From contig NZ_RQYT01000014.1 in the NCBI RefSeq assembly GCF_003932785.1, positions 1 through 59,252 on the forward strand: a stretch of DNA of 59,252 bases. The letters are read 5' to 3'. Below the pieces are notes generated by a model. It searched no databases. It was not told the DNA's origin and saw nothing but the letters and a program-made list of their open reading frames with translations. The position numbers and the translations under genes were made by a program. This document shows, one piece after another, positions 32,245 through 41,514 of the stretch. This DNA is from Arachnia propionica (GTDB taxonomy: Bacteria > Actinomycetota > Actinomycetes > Propionibacteriales > Propionibacteriaceae). Positions within the stretch are counted from its first letter, which is position 1. Every line of letters starts with the position of its first letter.

Positions 32245-33957
32245 ATGGGGGTTCGGGTTCATGTGATCCCCGCCTCGCCGAGCGGGGACTGTGCGGCGGC
32301 CATCCGGGTGCTCACCCAGGTGTTGCCTGACGCGACGGTGCTGGATCTCGGGTGCGTGTTCTCGGGCGGGGCCGTCGATGTGGTGCGTGATCCCTCGGAA
32401 GCTCTGGGGCAGGCGCTGGACATGGTCGAGTCCCTTGATGGTGACGTCATCACCCACGTGTCCTTCCCGGTCGCGCTTGAACCGGTCGCGCTTGAGTTGG
32501 GGGCGCAGCTGGCGGCGACCCTCGGCGCGGGTGTGCTGCTGGCCCAGGACTGGGAGGATTCGGCGCTCGCCGAGGTGGCCACGGCCGTCGTGACGGCTCG
32601 TGGCGCCCGGCTCGTCGCCCGATTCGATGGCCAGAGCCTGCGGCTGCCCGAGACCCCGGACCTGCCCGGGCAGGGCAACCTCACCGTTGGGCGGATGCTG
32701 CGGGAACTCACTGCGGGCAGCCGACCCGTCGTCCCGGCCGACCGGGAGGATCTCCTGCTGGGGCTGCTCATCGGCCTCGCCACGGGCCAGTTCCCCCTGC
32801 CCGCATCCGTCCTCGTGGACGGCACCCCGCGGGAGGGACTCGAGCAGTTGTGGCGCAGCACCCTGCCGGATGTGCCGCTGCGTCGACGCGGTGACGTCTC
32901 GGCGCCTCCGCCCACCAAGGCGCAGTTCCTGGCGTGCCTGGAGCGCGGTCCTGAGCAGCAGACGCTCTCGCCGCTGCTGTTCCAGCGGCAGTTGCTGCGG
33001 GACGCGAGGGCCGCGGACGCGCACATCGTGCTACCGGAGGGCACCGAACCGAGGATCCTGCGGGCCGCGGCCGAACTCGTCCGTGACGGCGCGGTGCGGC
33101 TGACGCTGCTCGGGCCGGAGCCGGAGGTGCGACAGCTGGCGGCCGCCGAGGGTCTCGACCTGGGGGACGCCGCCGTCGTCGACCCACTCACCCACGAGTG
33201 GCGCGACCGGTTCGCCGACGAGTACGCGGAGCTGCGGGCGAAGAAGGGGGTCACGCGGGACCAGGCCTTCGAGCGGATGGCGGACGTGTCCTACTTCGGC
33301 ACGATGATGGTGCGGGCGGGATTCGCGGACGGGATGGTCTCCGGCGCCGTCCACACCACCGCGCACACCATCCGGCCCGCCTTCGAGGTGATCCGCACCC
33401 GCCCGGGTGTGAAGGTGGTCTCCTCGGCCTTCTTCATGTGTCTGGCCGACCGGGTGCTGGTGTTCGGTGACTGCGCCGTCAACCCCAATCCGGGTCCTGC
33501 CGAGCTGGCCGACATCGCCGCGGCCTCGGCCGTGACGGCCCGCAGTTTCGGCATCGAACCGAGGGTGGCGTTGCTGTCGTACTCCACGGGAACCTCCGGC
33601 TCGGGTCCGGACGTGGACGCCGTCGCCGAGGCGACGGAGCTGCTGCGCAGCGCGGTGCCCGACCTGGCCTGCGACGGCCCGCTGCAGTTCGACGCGGCGG
33701 TGGACCCGACGGTGGCGCGCGGCAAGGCCCCGGACTCGCCCGTGGCGGGCCGGGCCACGGTGCTGATCTTCCCGGACCTCGCATCGGGCAACATCGCCTA
33801 CAAGGCGGTCCAGCGCACCGCGAAGGCGCTGGCCATCGGTCCGGTGCTGCAGGGTCTCAACAAGCCGGTCAACGACCTGTCCCGGGGCGCACTGGTGGAG
33901 GACATCGTCAACACGGTTCTCATCACCGCGATCCAGGCGGGGACCGCCCAGCGCTGA
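32245..33957 (+). CDS. pta: Phosphotransacetylase with a degenerate N-terminal domain
   Basis: The 570-residue protein ends in a full phosphate acetyl/butyryltransferase domain (about 250-565; IVLPEGTEPRILRAA, YFGTMMVRAGFADGMVSGAVHTTAHT, LSYSTGTSGSGPDV), converting acetyl-CoA and phosphate to acetyl phosphate. The N-terminal 240 residues occupy the place of the dethiobiotin-synthetase-like and DRTGG domains of long actinobacterial Pta (about 690 residues), but the expected P-loop reads ASPSGDCAA and lacks GK[ST], and the region is shorter. In the operon it fills the role of EutD. No ackA follows; the operon ends in a strong stem-loop. Confidence 0.92.
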   Translation: MGVRVHVIPASPSGDCAAAIRVLTQVLPDATVLDLGCVFSGGAVDVVRDPSEALGQALDMVESLDGDVITHVSFPVALEPVALELGAQLAATLGAGVLLAQDWEDSALAEVATAVVTARGARLVARFDGQSLRLPETPDLPGQGNLTVGRMLRELTAGSRPVVPADREDLLLGLLIGLATGQFPLPASVLVDGTPREGLEQLWRSTLPDVPLRRRGDVSAPPPTKAQFLACLERGPEQQTLSPLLFQRQLLRDARAADAHIVLPEGTEPRILRAAAELVRDGAVRLTLLGPEPEVRQLAAAEGLDLGDAAVVDPLTHEWRDRFADEYAELRAKKGVTRDQAFERMADVSYFGTMMVRAGFADGMVSGAVHTTAHTIRPAFEVIRTRPGVKVVSSAFFMCLADRVLVFGDCAVNPNPGPAELADIAAASAVTARSFGIEPRVALLSYSTGTSGSGPDVDAVAEATELLRSAVPDLACDGPLQFDAAVDPTVARGKAPDSPVAGRATVLIFPDLASGNIAYKAVQRTAKALAIGPVLQGLNKPVNDLSRGALVEDIVNTVLITAIQAGTAQR

Positions 33958-33974
33958 CAGCGGTGGCTCCACCA

Positions 33975-34004
33975 ACGGCACAGGTCGTGGTCGACCTGTG
34001 CCGT
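33975..34004 (+). terminator. Terminator of the eut operon
   Basis: ACGGCACAGGTCG (33975-33987) pairs perfectly with CGACCTGTGCCGT (33992-34004) around a TGGT loop. A short T-run (GGTTT) follows a few bases later, overlapping the next promoter. Confidence 0.75.
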
Positions 34005-34010
34005 CGCGGT

Positions 34011-34057
34011 TTGACAGTGGGGGATTCCTGACTACAGTACTTAGTGAGTGCTAAGTA
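34011..34057 (+). promoter_or_regulatory. Promoter and TetR-type operator of the MFS exporter gene
   Basis: TTGACA (34011-34016), 16-nt spacer, TACAGT (34033-34038). Directly behind lies a palindrome TACTTAG-TGAGTG-CTAAGTA (34038-34057) with perfect 7-bp arms, placed over the transcription start. The TetR protein encoded at the far end of the exporter gene is the likely ligand. Confidence 0.7.
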
Positions 34058-34067
34058 AGGAGCTGGG

Positions 34068-35429
34068 ATGAAGCCAGGACTCTCCACGGGCGTCATGGCC
34101 CTCACTGCTGGTGCCGCGTTCATCGCAGGGCTCGACAACCTCGTTGTCACCCTGGCGTTGCCCGCGATCCAGCGGGACTTCGGGCTGGGCGTTGCAGGGC
34201 TGAGTTGGACCGTGAACGCCTACACCTTGACCTTCGCGGTGGTCATGCTGGCCGCCGCCGCCGTCGGGGAGCGCATCGGCAGGAGGACGGCCTTCCAGGT
34301 CGGGGTGGGCGTCTTCACTGCCGCCTCCGTCGCGGTGGCCCTGGCGCCCGGCATCGAGGTACTCGTGATGGCCCGGGCCGTGCAGGGAATCGGAGCGGCG
34401 ATCCTCGTCCCGCTCTCCTTGACCCTGCTGGTCCAGGAGACGGTCGAGGAGAGGCGCCCCGTGGCCATCGCCATCTGGTCGGCGGCCCAGGGGCTGGCAA
34501 CCGCGATCGGCCCCCTGATCGGTGGGGCGATCGTGGAGTTCGTCGGCTGGCAGTGGGCCTTCTGGATCAACGTGCCCATCGGCCTGGTGCTGCTGCTGAC
34601 CGCGCCACGTCTGGTTCGCGATCACACCACCGGCACGGGCGCCTTCGACCTCGCTGGTCTCGTCGGACTCACGACGGGGGTGCTGACCCTGGTGATCGCT
34701 CTGACAGCAGGCGGTTCGCCGCTGGCCATTGGGGCTGGGGCCTGGGGCCTGGTGTCGTTGGCCTGGTTCCTGCGTCACATCCAGCGGTCCCGTAACCCTG
34801 TCATCGATCCAAGGGTGCTGCGCTCAAAGGGTTTCGGGCTGACCAATCTCACCGCGTTGCTGGTGACCGCGGGCATGTTCGGGGTGGTCTTCCTGCTCAC
34901 CCAGTACCTCCAGAAGGTCCTCGGGTACGGGCCACTGCAGGCCGGGTTGCTCACCCTGCCCTGGACCCTGCTCCCGGTGCTCGCGGCTCCTGTGGCCGGG
35001 CAGCTCGTGACCAAGGTCGGGACAAAGGCCATCCTGACGTTCGGTGCCCTGCTGCAGGCAACCTCACTGGTCCTGTTCGGCCTGGTGCTACGGCCTGACG
35101 TGCCCTACCTGCTCCTGCTGCCGGGTCTGCTGCTGGCCGGGCTGGGTATGGGAGCCTTCTTCGCCGTGCTCGCCACCCAAGCTCTTCGTTTCGTCGCCAC
35201 GAAGGATGAGGGGATCGCCTCGGGAATCAACAACTTCGTCCGAGAGCTGGGCGTGCTCATCGGTGTTGCGATGCTCACCGCCGTTTTCATGGCCACCGGT
35301 GATCAGGCCGATGCCACGCGGTTCACCGTGGGACTTGTCGTTAGTCTGTGGGTCGGGGCGGCAGTGCTCACCTTGGCCGTGGTGGTGAGTCTGCTGACCC
35401 CGGAACCAGCTGACTCACCGACTGCGTGA
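34068..35429 (+). CDS. MFS drug exporter, DHA2 (14-span) type
   Basis: The 453-residue transporter resembles the DHA2 family of proton-driven drug exporters (EmrB/QacA). Visible markers are LDNLVVTLALPAIQRDF in the first span, WTVNAYTLTFA in the second, GERIGRRTAF in the loop between spans 2 and 3, and ARAVQGIGAAILVPLSL for motif C-like packing. AAGGAG precedes the ATG. It is repressed, most likely, by the convergent TetR gene, whose 3' end overlaps its own by 15 nt. The exported compound is unknown; the position directly after the eut operon need not mean a shared function. Confidence 0.9.
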   Translation: MKPGLSTGVMALTAGAAFIAGLDNLVVTLALPAIQRDFGLGVAGLSWTVNAYTLTFAVVMLAAAAVGERIGRRTAFQVGVGVFTAASVAVALAPGIEVLVMARAVQGIGAAILVPLSLTLLVQETVEERRPVAIAIWSAAQGLATAIGPLIGGAIVEFVGWQWAFWINVPIGLVLLLTAPRLVRDHTTGTGAFDLAGLVGLTTGVLTLVIALTAGGSPLAIGAGAWGLVSLAWFLRHIQRSRNPVIDPRVLRSKGFGLTNLTALLVTAGMFGVVFLLTQYLQKVLGYGPLQAGLLTLPWTLLPVLAAPVAGQLVTKVGTKAILTFGALLQATSLVLFGLVLRPDVPYLLLLPGLLLAGLGMGAFFAVLATQALRFVATKDEGIASGINNFVRELGVLIGVAMLTAVFMATGDQADATRFTVGLVVSLWVGAAVLTLAVVVSLLTPEPADSPTA

Positions 35430-35960
35430 GGAACGCTCCCAGGCCCGGGTCACCGTGCACTGACTGATCTGGTCGACCTGGAGCGCGGCGGCGACATTGT
35501 GGAGGACCCAGCCCCCCATCATGTCCCCGACCACCTCCGTCGAGGCCCCGGAGAGGGATCCGACCAGGTGCCAGATGCGCTCGAAGCGTTGCGCCACGAC
35601 CTCGCGGATCTCCTCGTCGGTGCAGCTGGCCGCCCAGGCCTGCAGCTGGAGGGTCAGCAGTTCCTTCTCCTTCGACAGCAGGGCATCGTAGGCCGTGGCC
35701 AAGGCCTGCCCTCGCTCATCGGTGGGACTGTTCTCCACAGCCTCCTGCAGCACGGTCTCGATGCGGTCACAACACAGCTGCCATGTCGCGATGAACAGTT
35801 GCAGTTTGGAGCCGAAGAGCTGGAACAGGTAGGGCTGGGAAACTCCCACTCTTGCGGCGATGGCCTGGGTCGATGCGCCGTGGTAACCGGAACGAGCGAA
35901 CTCATGGGTGGCCGCCGTCAGCACCTGGTGCCGACGCTGCTCGGCGGACATCCTGCTCAT
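35415..35960 (-). CDS. TetR-family repressor
   Basis: The 181-residue protein starts with a TetR helix-turn-helix ([44 protein letters not shown], about 9-52) and continues with an all-helical ligand domain. It is convergent with the exporter gene and probably binds the palindrome at 34038-34057. Its ATG overlaps the TGA of the gene that follows on the minus strand (valS is encoded upstream in the reading direction), so it appears to be translated from the valS message, giving steady repressor supply. The inducer is presumably an exporter substrate. Confidence 0.92.
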   Translation of the reverse strand: MSRMSAEQRRHQVLTAATHEFARSGYHGASTQAIAARVGVSQPYLFQLFGSKLQLFIATWQLCCDRIETVLQEAVENSPTDERGQALATAYDALLSKEKELLTLQLQAWAASCTDEEIREVVAQRFERIWHLVGSLSGASTEVVGDMMGGWVLHNVAAALQVDQISQCTVTRAWERSSRSR

Positions 35961-38497
35961 TGTTCCAGCTCTGCCTCGGCCTTGAGTTCGCCGTCGGCGA
36001 CCTCCCAGGCGATGTCCCCGGTGATCCGGCAGACCGCACGCAGGTCGGCCTCGATGGTCCGCAGACGCTCCAGGGCGGACTGCTCGCCTCGGAAGGTGAT
36101 GGCCGTCACCCGGGTCTTCATGGAGGCCTTCGCACTCGACTTGGCGCCACGCACCGCGACGAGCACGGCTGCGACGTCTGCGATGAGCCGGGTGTCACCG
36201 TCGGTCGCGACCTCCTGCGGGGTGGGCCAGGCGGAACGGTGGATCGAGGAGTCGTGGGTCCACGCCCAGGTCTCCTCCGTCACGAACGGCAGGAACGGCG
36301 CGAACAGCCGCAGCTGGACGTCGAGGGCCAGCGCCAAGGCGTTCTGGGCCGAGGCCTGCTCGTCGGGGGAGTGGGTGCCGTAGGCGCGCTCCTTGACCAG
36401 CTCCAGGTAGTCGTCGCAGAACGCCCAGAAGAACGTCTCGGCCGCCTCGAGGGCCGTTGTGTAGTCGAACTCCTCGAAGGCCTTCGTCGCGGCGGTGACG
36501 ACCTCCGCCAGGCCTGCAAGCATCGCCTTGTCGACGGGGTTCGTCACCCGGGCCAGTTCGCCCGGCTCCGGGGCCATGGACAGCACGAACTTACCCGCGT
36601 TGAGGATCTTCATGGCCAACCGACGTCCCACCTTCATCTGGGACTCGTCGAAGGGGGAGTCCATGCCGGGGCGGGCCATCGCGGCACGCCACCTGACCGC
36701 GTCGGATCCGTATTTCTCGAGGATGTCGGAGGGCACGACGACGTTGCCCTTCGACTTCGACATCTTCTTCCGATCCGGATCCACGACGAAGCCAGAGATC
36801 GTTGCGCGCCGCCACGGCAGCGTCCCGTGCTCGGAGTTCGCCCGCACCACACGCGAGAACAACCAGGTCCGGATGATGTCGTGGGCCTGCGGTGCGATGT
36901 CCATCGGGAAGGTGAGCGCGAACAGCTCCGGGTCCCGCTCCCAACCGCACGCGATCTGCGGGGTGAGCGACGACGTCGCCCAGGTGTCCATGACATCCGG
37001 GTCGGCGATGAAACCACCCGGGACCCCGCGCTGGGACTCGTCGTAGCCGGGAGGGCAGGAGACGACGGGGTCGACGGGCAGGCTGGCCTCGTCGGCCACG
37101 ATCATCGCCTCGTGGTCGGGCTCGCCGTCGGCGTCCAGCGGGTACCACACCGGGAACGGCACGCCGAAGAAGCGCTGCCGCGAGATGAGCCAGTCACCGT
37201 TGAGACCCGTCACCCAGTTCTCGTAACGGTGACGCATGTGGTCGGGGGTCCACTCCAGTTCCCGACCCCGCTCCAGCAGCGTCTGCTTCAGCTGCTCGTC
37301 GCGACCGCCGTTGGAGATGTACCACTGCCGCGTCGCGACGATCTCCAGCGGCTTGTCGCCCTTCTCGTAGAAGTTCACGGGACGGGAGATGGGCTTCGGC
37401 TCGCCGTCGAGATCCCCGGAGGCGCGCAACAGCTCCACCATGGCGGCCCGGGCGGAGAAGGCGGTCTTCCCGGCGAGCTCCTCGTACGGCTCCGCGTTGA
37501 CGAGCCACTCCGGGGTCTCCCGCTGCAGCCGACCATCCCGGCCGATGACGGTGCGGGTGGGCAGATCGAGTTCCCGCCACCACTGGACGTCCGTGAGGTC
37601 GCCGAAGGTGCAGCACATGGCGATGCCGGCACCCTTGTCGGGTTCCGCGGCGGGATGGGAGAGCACGGGGATCTCCACCCCGAAGACGGGGGAGGTGACG
37701 GTGGAGCCGAACAGACCCTGATAGCGCTCGTCATCGGGATGGGCGATGAGCGCACACACGCTCGGCAGCAGCTCCGGTCGGGTGGTCTCGATGTGCACGG
37801 GCCCGTCGGCGCCGTGGAAGGCGACCCGGTGGTAGGCGCCCGGGTGCTCCCGGGACTCCAGCTCCGCCTGCGCGACCGCGGTCTGGAAGGTGACGTCCCA
37901 CATGGTGGGGGCGTGGCTCAGGTAGGCCTCGCCGCGGGCGAGGTTGCGCAGGAATGCCCGCTGGGCGACGGCCTGCGTCGCGGGGGAGATGGTGGTGTAG
38001 AGGGTGTCCCAGTCGATGGAGAGTCCCAGGTGACGCCACAGTTCCTCGAAGACCTGCTCGTCGATGGCGGTGAGTTCCTCACACAGTTCCACGAAGTTGC
38101 GGCGCGAGATCGCCACCTGCCGCTTGGGGTCCGGCTTGGCCGGGGGCGTGAAGTCCTCGTCGTACGGCAACGACGGGTCGCAGCGAACGCCGTAGTAGTT
38201 CTGGACGCGGCGTTCGGTCGGCAGACCGTTGTCGTCCCAGCCCATCGGGTAGAACACCTGCTTGCCGCGCATCCGCTGGTATCGCGCGATGGTGTCGGTG
38301 TGGGTGTAGGAGAACACGTGACCGACGTGGAGCGACCCGGACACGGTCGGTGGGGGCGTGTCGATGGAGAACACCTGCTCCCGCGACTCCGGACGCTGGA
38401 AGGCGTAGGTGCCGTCCTGTCGCCACACCGTCGCCCACTTGTCCTCCAGACCTTCGAGAGCTGGCTTCGTGGGCAGGCCGCAGGCATAGTTCGTCAT
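35957..38497 (-). CDS. valS: Valine--tRNA ligase
   Basis: The 846-residue class Ia synthetase charges tRNA-Val. The HIGH-type motif is HVGH (57-60) within [18 protein letters not shown], the KMSKS motif is at 578-582, and an editing domain lies between. The anticodon-binding domain ends without the long coiled-coil seen in E. coli ValS (951 residues), as in the archaeal-like form present in some actinobacteria. In related genomes valS is read with clpX and folC; here it is on the other strand. No T-box leader is seen upstream. Its stop overlaps the tetR start. Confidence 0.96.
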   Translation of the reverse strand: MTNYACGLPTKPALEGLEDKWATVWRQDGTYAFQRPESREQVFSIDTPPPTVSGSLHVGHVFSYTHTDTIARYQRMRGKQVFYPMGWDDNGLPTERRVQNYYGVRCDPSLPYDEDFTPPAKPDPKRQVAISRRNFVELCEELTAIDEQVFEELWRHLGLSIDWDTLYTTISPATQAVAQRAFLRNLARGEAYLSHAPTMWDVTFQTAVAQAELESREHPGAYHRVAFHGADGPVHIETTRPELLPSVCALIAHPDDERYQGLFGSTVTSPVFGVEIPVLSHPAAEPDKGAGIAMCCTFGDLTDVQWWRELDLPTRTVIGRDGRLQRETPEWLVNAEPYEELAGKTAFSARAAMVELLRASGDLDGEPKPISRPVNFYEKGDKPLEIVATRQWYISNGGRDEQLKQTLLERGRELEWTPDHMRHRYENWVTGLNGDWLISRQRFFGVPFPVWYPLDADGEPDHEAMIVADEASLPVDPVVSCPPGYDESQRGVPGGFIADPDVMDTWATSSLTPQIACGWERDPELFALTFPMDIAPQAHDIIRTWLFSRVVRANSEHGTLPWRRATISGFVVDPDRKKMSKSKGNVVVPSDILEKYGSDAVRWRAAMARPGMDSPFDESQMKVGRRLAMKILNAGKFVLSMAPEPGELARVTNPVDKAMLAGLAEVVTAATKAFEEFDYTTALEAAETFFWAFCDDYLELVKERAYGTHSPDEQASAQNALALALDVQLRLFAPFLPFVTEETWAWTHDSSIHRSAWPTPQEVATDGDTRLIADVAAVLVAVRGAKSSAKASMKTRVTAITFRGEQSALERLRTIEADLRAVCRITGDIAWEVADGELKAEAELEQ

Positions 38498-38556
38498 GGT
38501 CCCGCATCGTAGTTGGGGGCGACGACGGCAGTCGAATGCACTCGGCAGGACATGAA

Positions 38557-38590
38557 GAACCGCCGGGCCCGAGGTGGGCACCGGCGGTTC
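38557..38590 (-). terminator. Terminator after the DsbA-like gene
   Basis: GAACCGCCGG (38557-38566) pairs with CCGGCGGTTC (38581-38590). On the minus strand it is followed by TTCATG, a weak T-rich stretch. It separates the DsbA-like gene from valS. Confidence 0.65.
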
Positions 38591-38604
38591 CGCAGGCACG
38601 ACGG

Positions 38605-39399
38605 TCAGGTGGTCTTCAGCCTCTCGATCGCCGCCATGAAGGACTCGGCGTTCGGTTCGATGAGGACCTGCTTGGTCTTCTCGTCGATGAAGACCAACGT
38701 CTTCCCGTCGACTGTGAAGGTGGGGGTGCCGGTGATCTTGTTGTCGGTCATCGCCCGGTAGGAGCGCTCGGCGAAGGCCTGGTAGGTCTTCTCGTCGTAG
38801 GCCTTCTGGAACGCGGTGAGGTCCTCGCCCGTGATCCCGGCCTGGGCGGCGAAGTCCACCCGGAGCTGCTCGTCGGTGAATCCCCGACCCTCTTGGGGCT
38901 GGTTGTCGAAGATCACCTTGTGGTACTCGCGGTACTTGCCCACGGAGTCCGCGGCGGCCGCGGCCAGGGCCGCACGGGAGGATGACTTGAAGTTGTCCTG
39001 TCGGTTCACGTCGTCGAGGAAGTAGGCGGTGCGGATCTCGGCGGTGATGCGTCCCTCGTCGATGAGCTGGGTGACGACGTCACCGAACTCGTGCTCACGA
39101 ACCTTGCAGGCGGGGCACTGGTAGTCCTCGTAGATGACCACGTGCGGCGCGTCCGCTGCGGGCTGGGTGCCCTTGGAGTGGAGCTGGATGCCGTGGCCCG
39201 CGGTGGCATTCGGGGGTGCCGTGGTGTCGGACTGCTTCTTCCACACGGAGACGACGACGATCGTCACCACCGCGACCAGGACGACGGTGAGGGCGCTGAG
39301 CCCCATCACCAGCATGCGACGGTTGCGCTGCTGGCGTTCCTCCAGCTCCTGCTGCTGGCGCAGGGCGGCGCGCTTGCTCAGATTCGAGTTGTTGGCCAT
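38605..39399 (-). CDS. Membrane-anchored DsbA-family thioredoxin-fold protein
   Basis: The 264-residue protein has a basic N-terminus, one membrane anchor (about 28-52) and an extracytoplasmic DsbA-type domain with active site Cys95-Pro-Ala-Cys98 (YEDYQCPAC) and cis-proline motif GTPTF. It would form or shuffle disulfides in exported proteins. The start was set at the ATG giving [10 protein letters not shown]; the ribosome-binding site is weak. The MauE-like gene 13 nt upstream is its probable redox partner in the membrane. Long inserts of helical sequence between the CPAC and GTP motifs are typical of the family. Confidence 0.9.
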   Translation of the reverse strand: MANNSNLSKRAALRQQQELEERQQRNRRMLVMGLSALTVVLVAVVTIVVVSVWKKQSDTTAPPNATAGHGIQLHSKGTQPAADAPHVVIYEDYQCPACKVREHEFGDVVTQLIDEGRITAEIRTAYFLDDVNRQDNFKSSSRAALAAAAADSVGKYREYHKVIFDNQPQEGRGFTDEQLRVDFAAQAGITGEDLTAFQKAYDEKTYQAFAERSYRAMTDNKITGTPTFTVDGKTLVFIDEKTKQVLIEPNAESFMAAIERLKTT

Positions 39400-39412
39400 C
39401 TCGGTGTGATTC

Positions 39413-39958
39413 TCATTCCTGCTCGGCCGCCAGGTCGGCGGGTTCGTTGTCGTCACTCTGTGAACGGGCGGGGAGTCCGAAAAGTGCCCGATCCAGGCTG
39501 AACAGTGACCTGGGGCGCAGCATCAGCCAGCCGCAGAGGCCGGCCATACCGAGGTTCTCCAGCATCTTCTGCGGGTACTGGGTCTGCGAGGCATCCACCT
39601 CGCCACCGGTGCCGAAGCAGCCGCAGTCGATGTTGATGCCCTGGCTCCACACCCATGCGATGCCGCCCATGAACATGAGCAGCATGAGGAAGATCGCGGC
39701 TGCGGACCACCGGGTGAACAGGCCCCCCAGGAGGAAAAGTCCCGCCACGATCTCCACGATCGGCAGGACCATGGACAGGACGTCGGCGACGTCCCATCCG
39801 ACCAATTGGTACGCGAGGATGTTGGTGCGGAAGCCCGGCATGTCGACGACCTTCACCGCTCCCGCGAAGATGAAGACGATGCCGGGGATGATGCGGGCAA
39901 CGAGGCCAACCCAGTCCTTCCATGAACACATGGATGCCGGGGCGTACGAATCAGTCAC
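39413..39958 (-). CDS. MauE/DoxX-family membrane protein
   Basis: The 181-residue protein has four hydrophobic spans and the conserved DCGCFG motif (Cys112 and Cys114) in an extracytoplasmic loop, the mark of the MauE subgroup of DoxX proteins. These are thought to pass electrons or oxidising equivalents to thioredoxin-like partners. Its place directly before a DsbA-like gene fits that view. The GTG start has AGGA 8 nt upstream; an ATG at codon 10 is less well placed. The C-terminus is acidic. Confidence 0.88.
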   Translation of the reverse strand: MTDSYAPASMCSWKDWVGLVARIIPGIVFIFAGAVKVVDMPGFRTNILAYQLVGWDVADVLSMVLPIVEIVAGLFLLGGLFTRWSAAAIFLMLLMFMGGIAWVWSQGINIDCGCFGTGGEVDASQTQYPQKMLENLGMAGLCGWLMLRPRSLFSLDRALFGLPARSQSDDNEPADLAAEQE

Positions 39959-40159
39959 GCGGACATCCTAACGGTGAGCCCTGAGAGGGTGCGCGGACAG
40001 GGGGATCGTGACGAGGATCGTCATGGTGGCCTCTTGGCAAGGCGGACGACGAAGAGCGCACTGGAGCGTGCGTTCGAGGAGGACAACGCAGCCAGGGGGT
40101 CACCGGGGCGGCCGCAGTAGATTTCGCCTATCCGCGCGCCCTCTAAACTGAAGTGCATC
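39959..40159. promoter_or_regulatory. Divergent intergenic region before folC
   Basis: About 200 nt without a gene. TAAACT (40144-40149) lies 10 nt before the folC ATG and could be its -10, giving a leader of a few bases. No -35 match or palindrome stands out. Confidence 0.35.
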
Positions 40160-41473
40160 ATGGACCACGTCGCCCTTGTCTCCCATCTGACCTCCCGCTG
40201 GCCCGAGCATCGGATCGGCCGCAGCCTCAGTCGTGTCTCCGCCCTCATGGACCTGCTGGGCAGCCCTCAGGACAGCGCCCCCGTGATCCAGGTCGCGGGG
40301 ACCAACGGCAAGGGATCGACCTGCATCATGATCGATTCCCTGCTGCGGGCCGCGGGGCTGCGGACGGGACGGTTCGCCAGCCCTCACCTGAGCGATGTCA
40401 CCGAGCGCATCTGTCTCGACGGTGAGCCCATCTCCCGGGAGCGGTTCCACGAGGTCTGGAAGGAGGTCGAGCCCTTCGTGGAGCTGGTCGACGAGCAGCA
40501 GCTCGACGGCATCGCCATGACCTTCTTCGAGGTCATCACCGGCATGGCCTACGCCGCCTTCGCTGACGCCCCTGTCGACGTGGCGGTCGTCGAGGTGGGA
40601 CTCGGTGGTGGCTGGGATGCCACCTCCGTCGCCCGCCCCGAGGTGGCGGTGGTGACCCCGATCGGCGCCGATCACACCCACATCCTGGGGGAACGACTGG
40701 CAGAGATCGCGACCGAGAAGGCCGGGATCATCAAGCCGGGATCGACGGCGGTGCTGGCCGGGCAGGAGCCCGCGGCTGTGCAGCCGCTCCTCAGCCGGGC
40801 CGTGGAGGTGGGAGCCGTGGTGCGGGCCGAGGGGCCCGACTTCGGGCTGCTGGAGCGTCGCCCGGCTGTCGGCGGGCAGGTCATCCGCATCCAGACGCTG
40901 GGTGGCACCGTCGGTGACCTCTTCCTGCCGCTGCACGGGGCCCACATGGCCCGCAACGCGGCCCTCGCCGTCGCGGCCGTCGAGTCCTTCCTCGGGGGGA
41001 AGGCGCTGGCCCCGGAGATCATCGAGGAGGGGCTTGCGGAGGTCAAGGCCCCGGCCCGGCTCGAACTCGTCCGATCCTCACCGGCCGTGGTGGTGGACAC
41101 CGCCCACAACCCGCAGGCCGCCCGGGTGACGGTGGAGGCCTGCCGCGAGGCCTACTCCTTCGCCCCGACGATCGGTGTGGTGGCGATGATGGCCGACAAG
41201 GACACGGCCGGCGTGCTGGAGATCTTCGCGGAGGTCATGGACCAGGTGGTCATCACCCGTGCGGCCGGGAGCCCCCGCGCCCTTCCCGTCGCTGAACTGG
41301 CCCAGGTGGCGGAGGAGATCTGGCAGGCAGGCGCCGTGCACCAGGCCCCGACGATGGCGGACGCGTTGGATTTGGCCACCCTTCTGGCCGACGCGGCGGG
41401 CCCGGCGGCCGGTGTGCTGGTGGCCGGGTCGCTCATCGCGGCTGGGGAGGCTCGCGACCTGCTCACGGGGTAG
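40160..41473 (+). CDS. folC: Folylpolyglutamate synthase / dihydrofolate synthase
   Basis: The 437-residue Mur-ligase-type enzyme adds glutamate to dihydropteroate and folates. The ATP loop is GTNGKGSTC, followed by the folate-family segment FASPHLSDVTERI, and the C-terminal domain has VVDTAHNPQAARVTVEA, the usual DxAHNP motif. The start has almost no leader, consistent with the -10 just upstream. ndk follows after 41 nt in the same direction, the normal actinobacterial order valS-folC-ndk except that valS is inverted here. Confidence 0.95.
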   Translation: MDHVALVSHLTSRWPEHRIGRSLSRVSALMDLLGSPQDSAPVIQVAGTNGKGSTCIMIDSLLRAAGLRTGRFASPHLSDVTERICLDGEPISRERFHEVWKEVEPFVELVDEQQLDGIAMTFFEVITGMAYAAFADAPVDVAVVEVGLGGGWDATSVARPEVAVVTPIGADHTHILGERLAEIATEKAGIIKPGSTAVLAGQEPAAVQPLLSRAVEVGAVVRAEGPDFGLLERRPAVGGQVIRIQTLGGTVGDLFLPLHGAHMARNAALAVAAVESFLGGKALAPEIIEEGLAEVKAPARLELVRSSPAVVVDTAHNPQAARVTVEACREAYSFAPTIGVVAMMADKDTAGVLEIFAEVMDQVVITRAAGSPRALPVAELAQVAEEIWQAGAVHQAPTMADALDLATLLADAAGPAAGVLVAGSLIAAGEARDLLTG

Positions 41474-41514
41474 CTATCATTCTGGCCAGCACTTCCCCGA
41501 TCAGGAGTATCGCA

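Noticed and set aside
34046-34054. GAGTGCTAA resembles half of a CIRCE (HrcA) element
   Set aside because: The partner TTAGCACTC at 9-nt spacing is missing; the site is better explained as part of the TetR palindrome.
38498-38604. T-box leader for valS
   Set aside because: No T-box core or specifier stem is visible; only the terminator of the gene before it.
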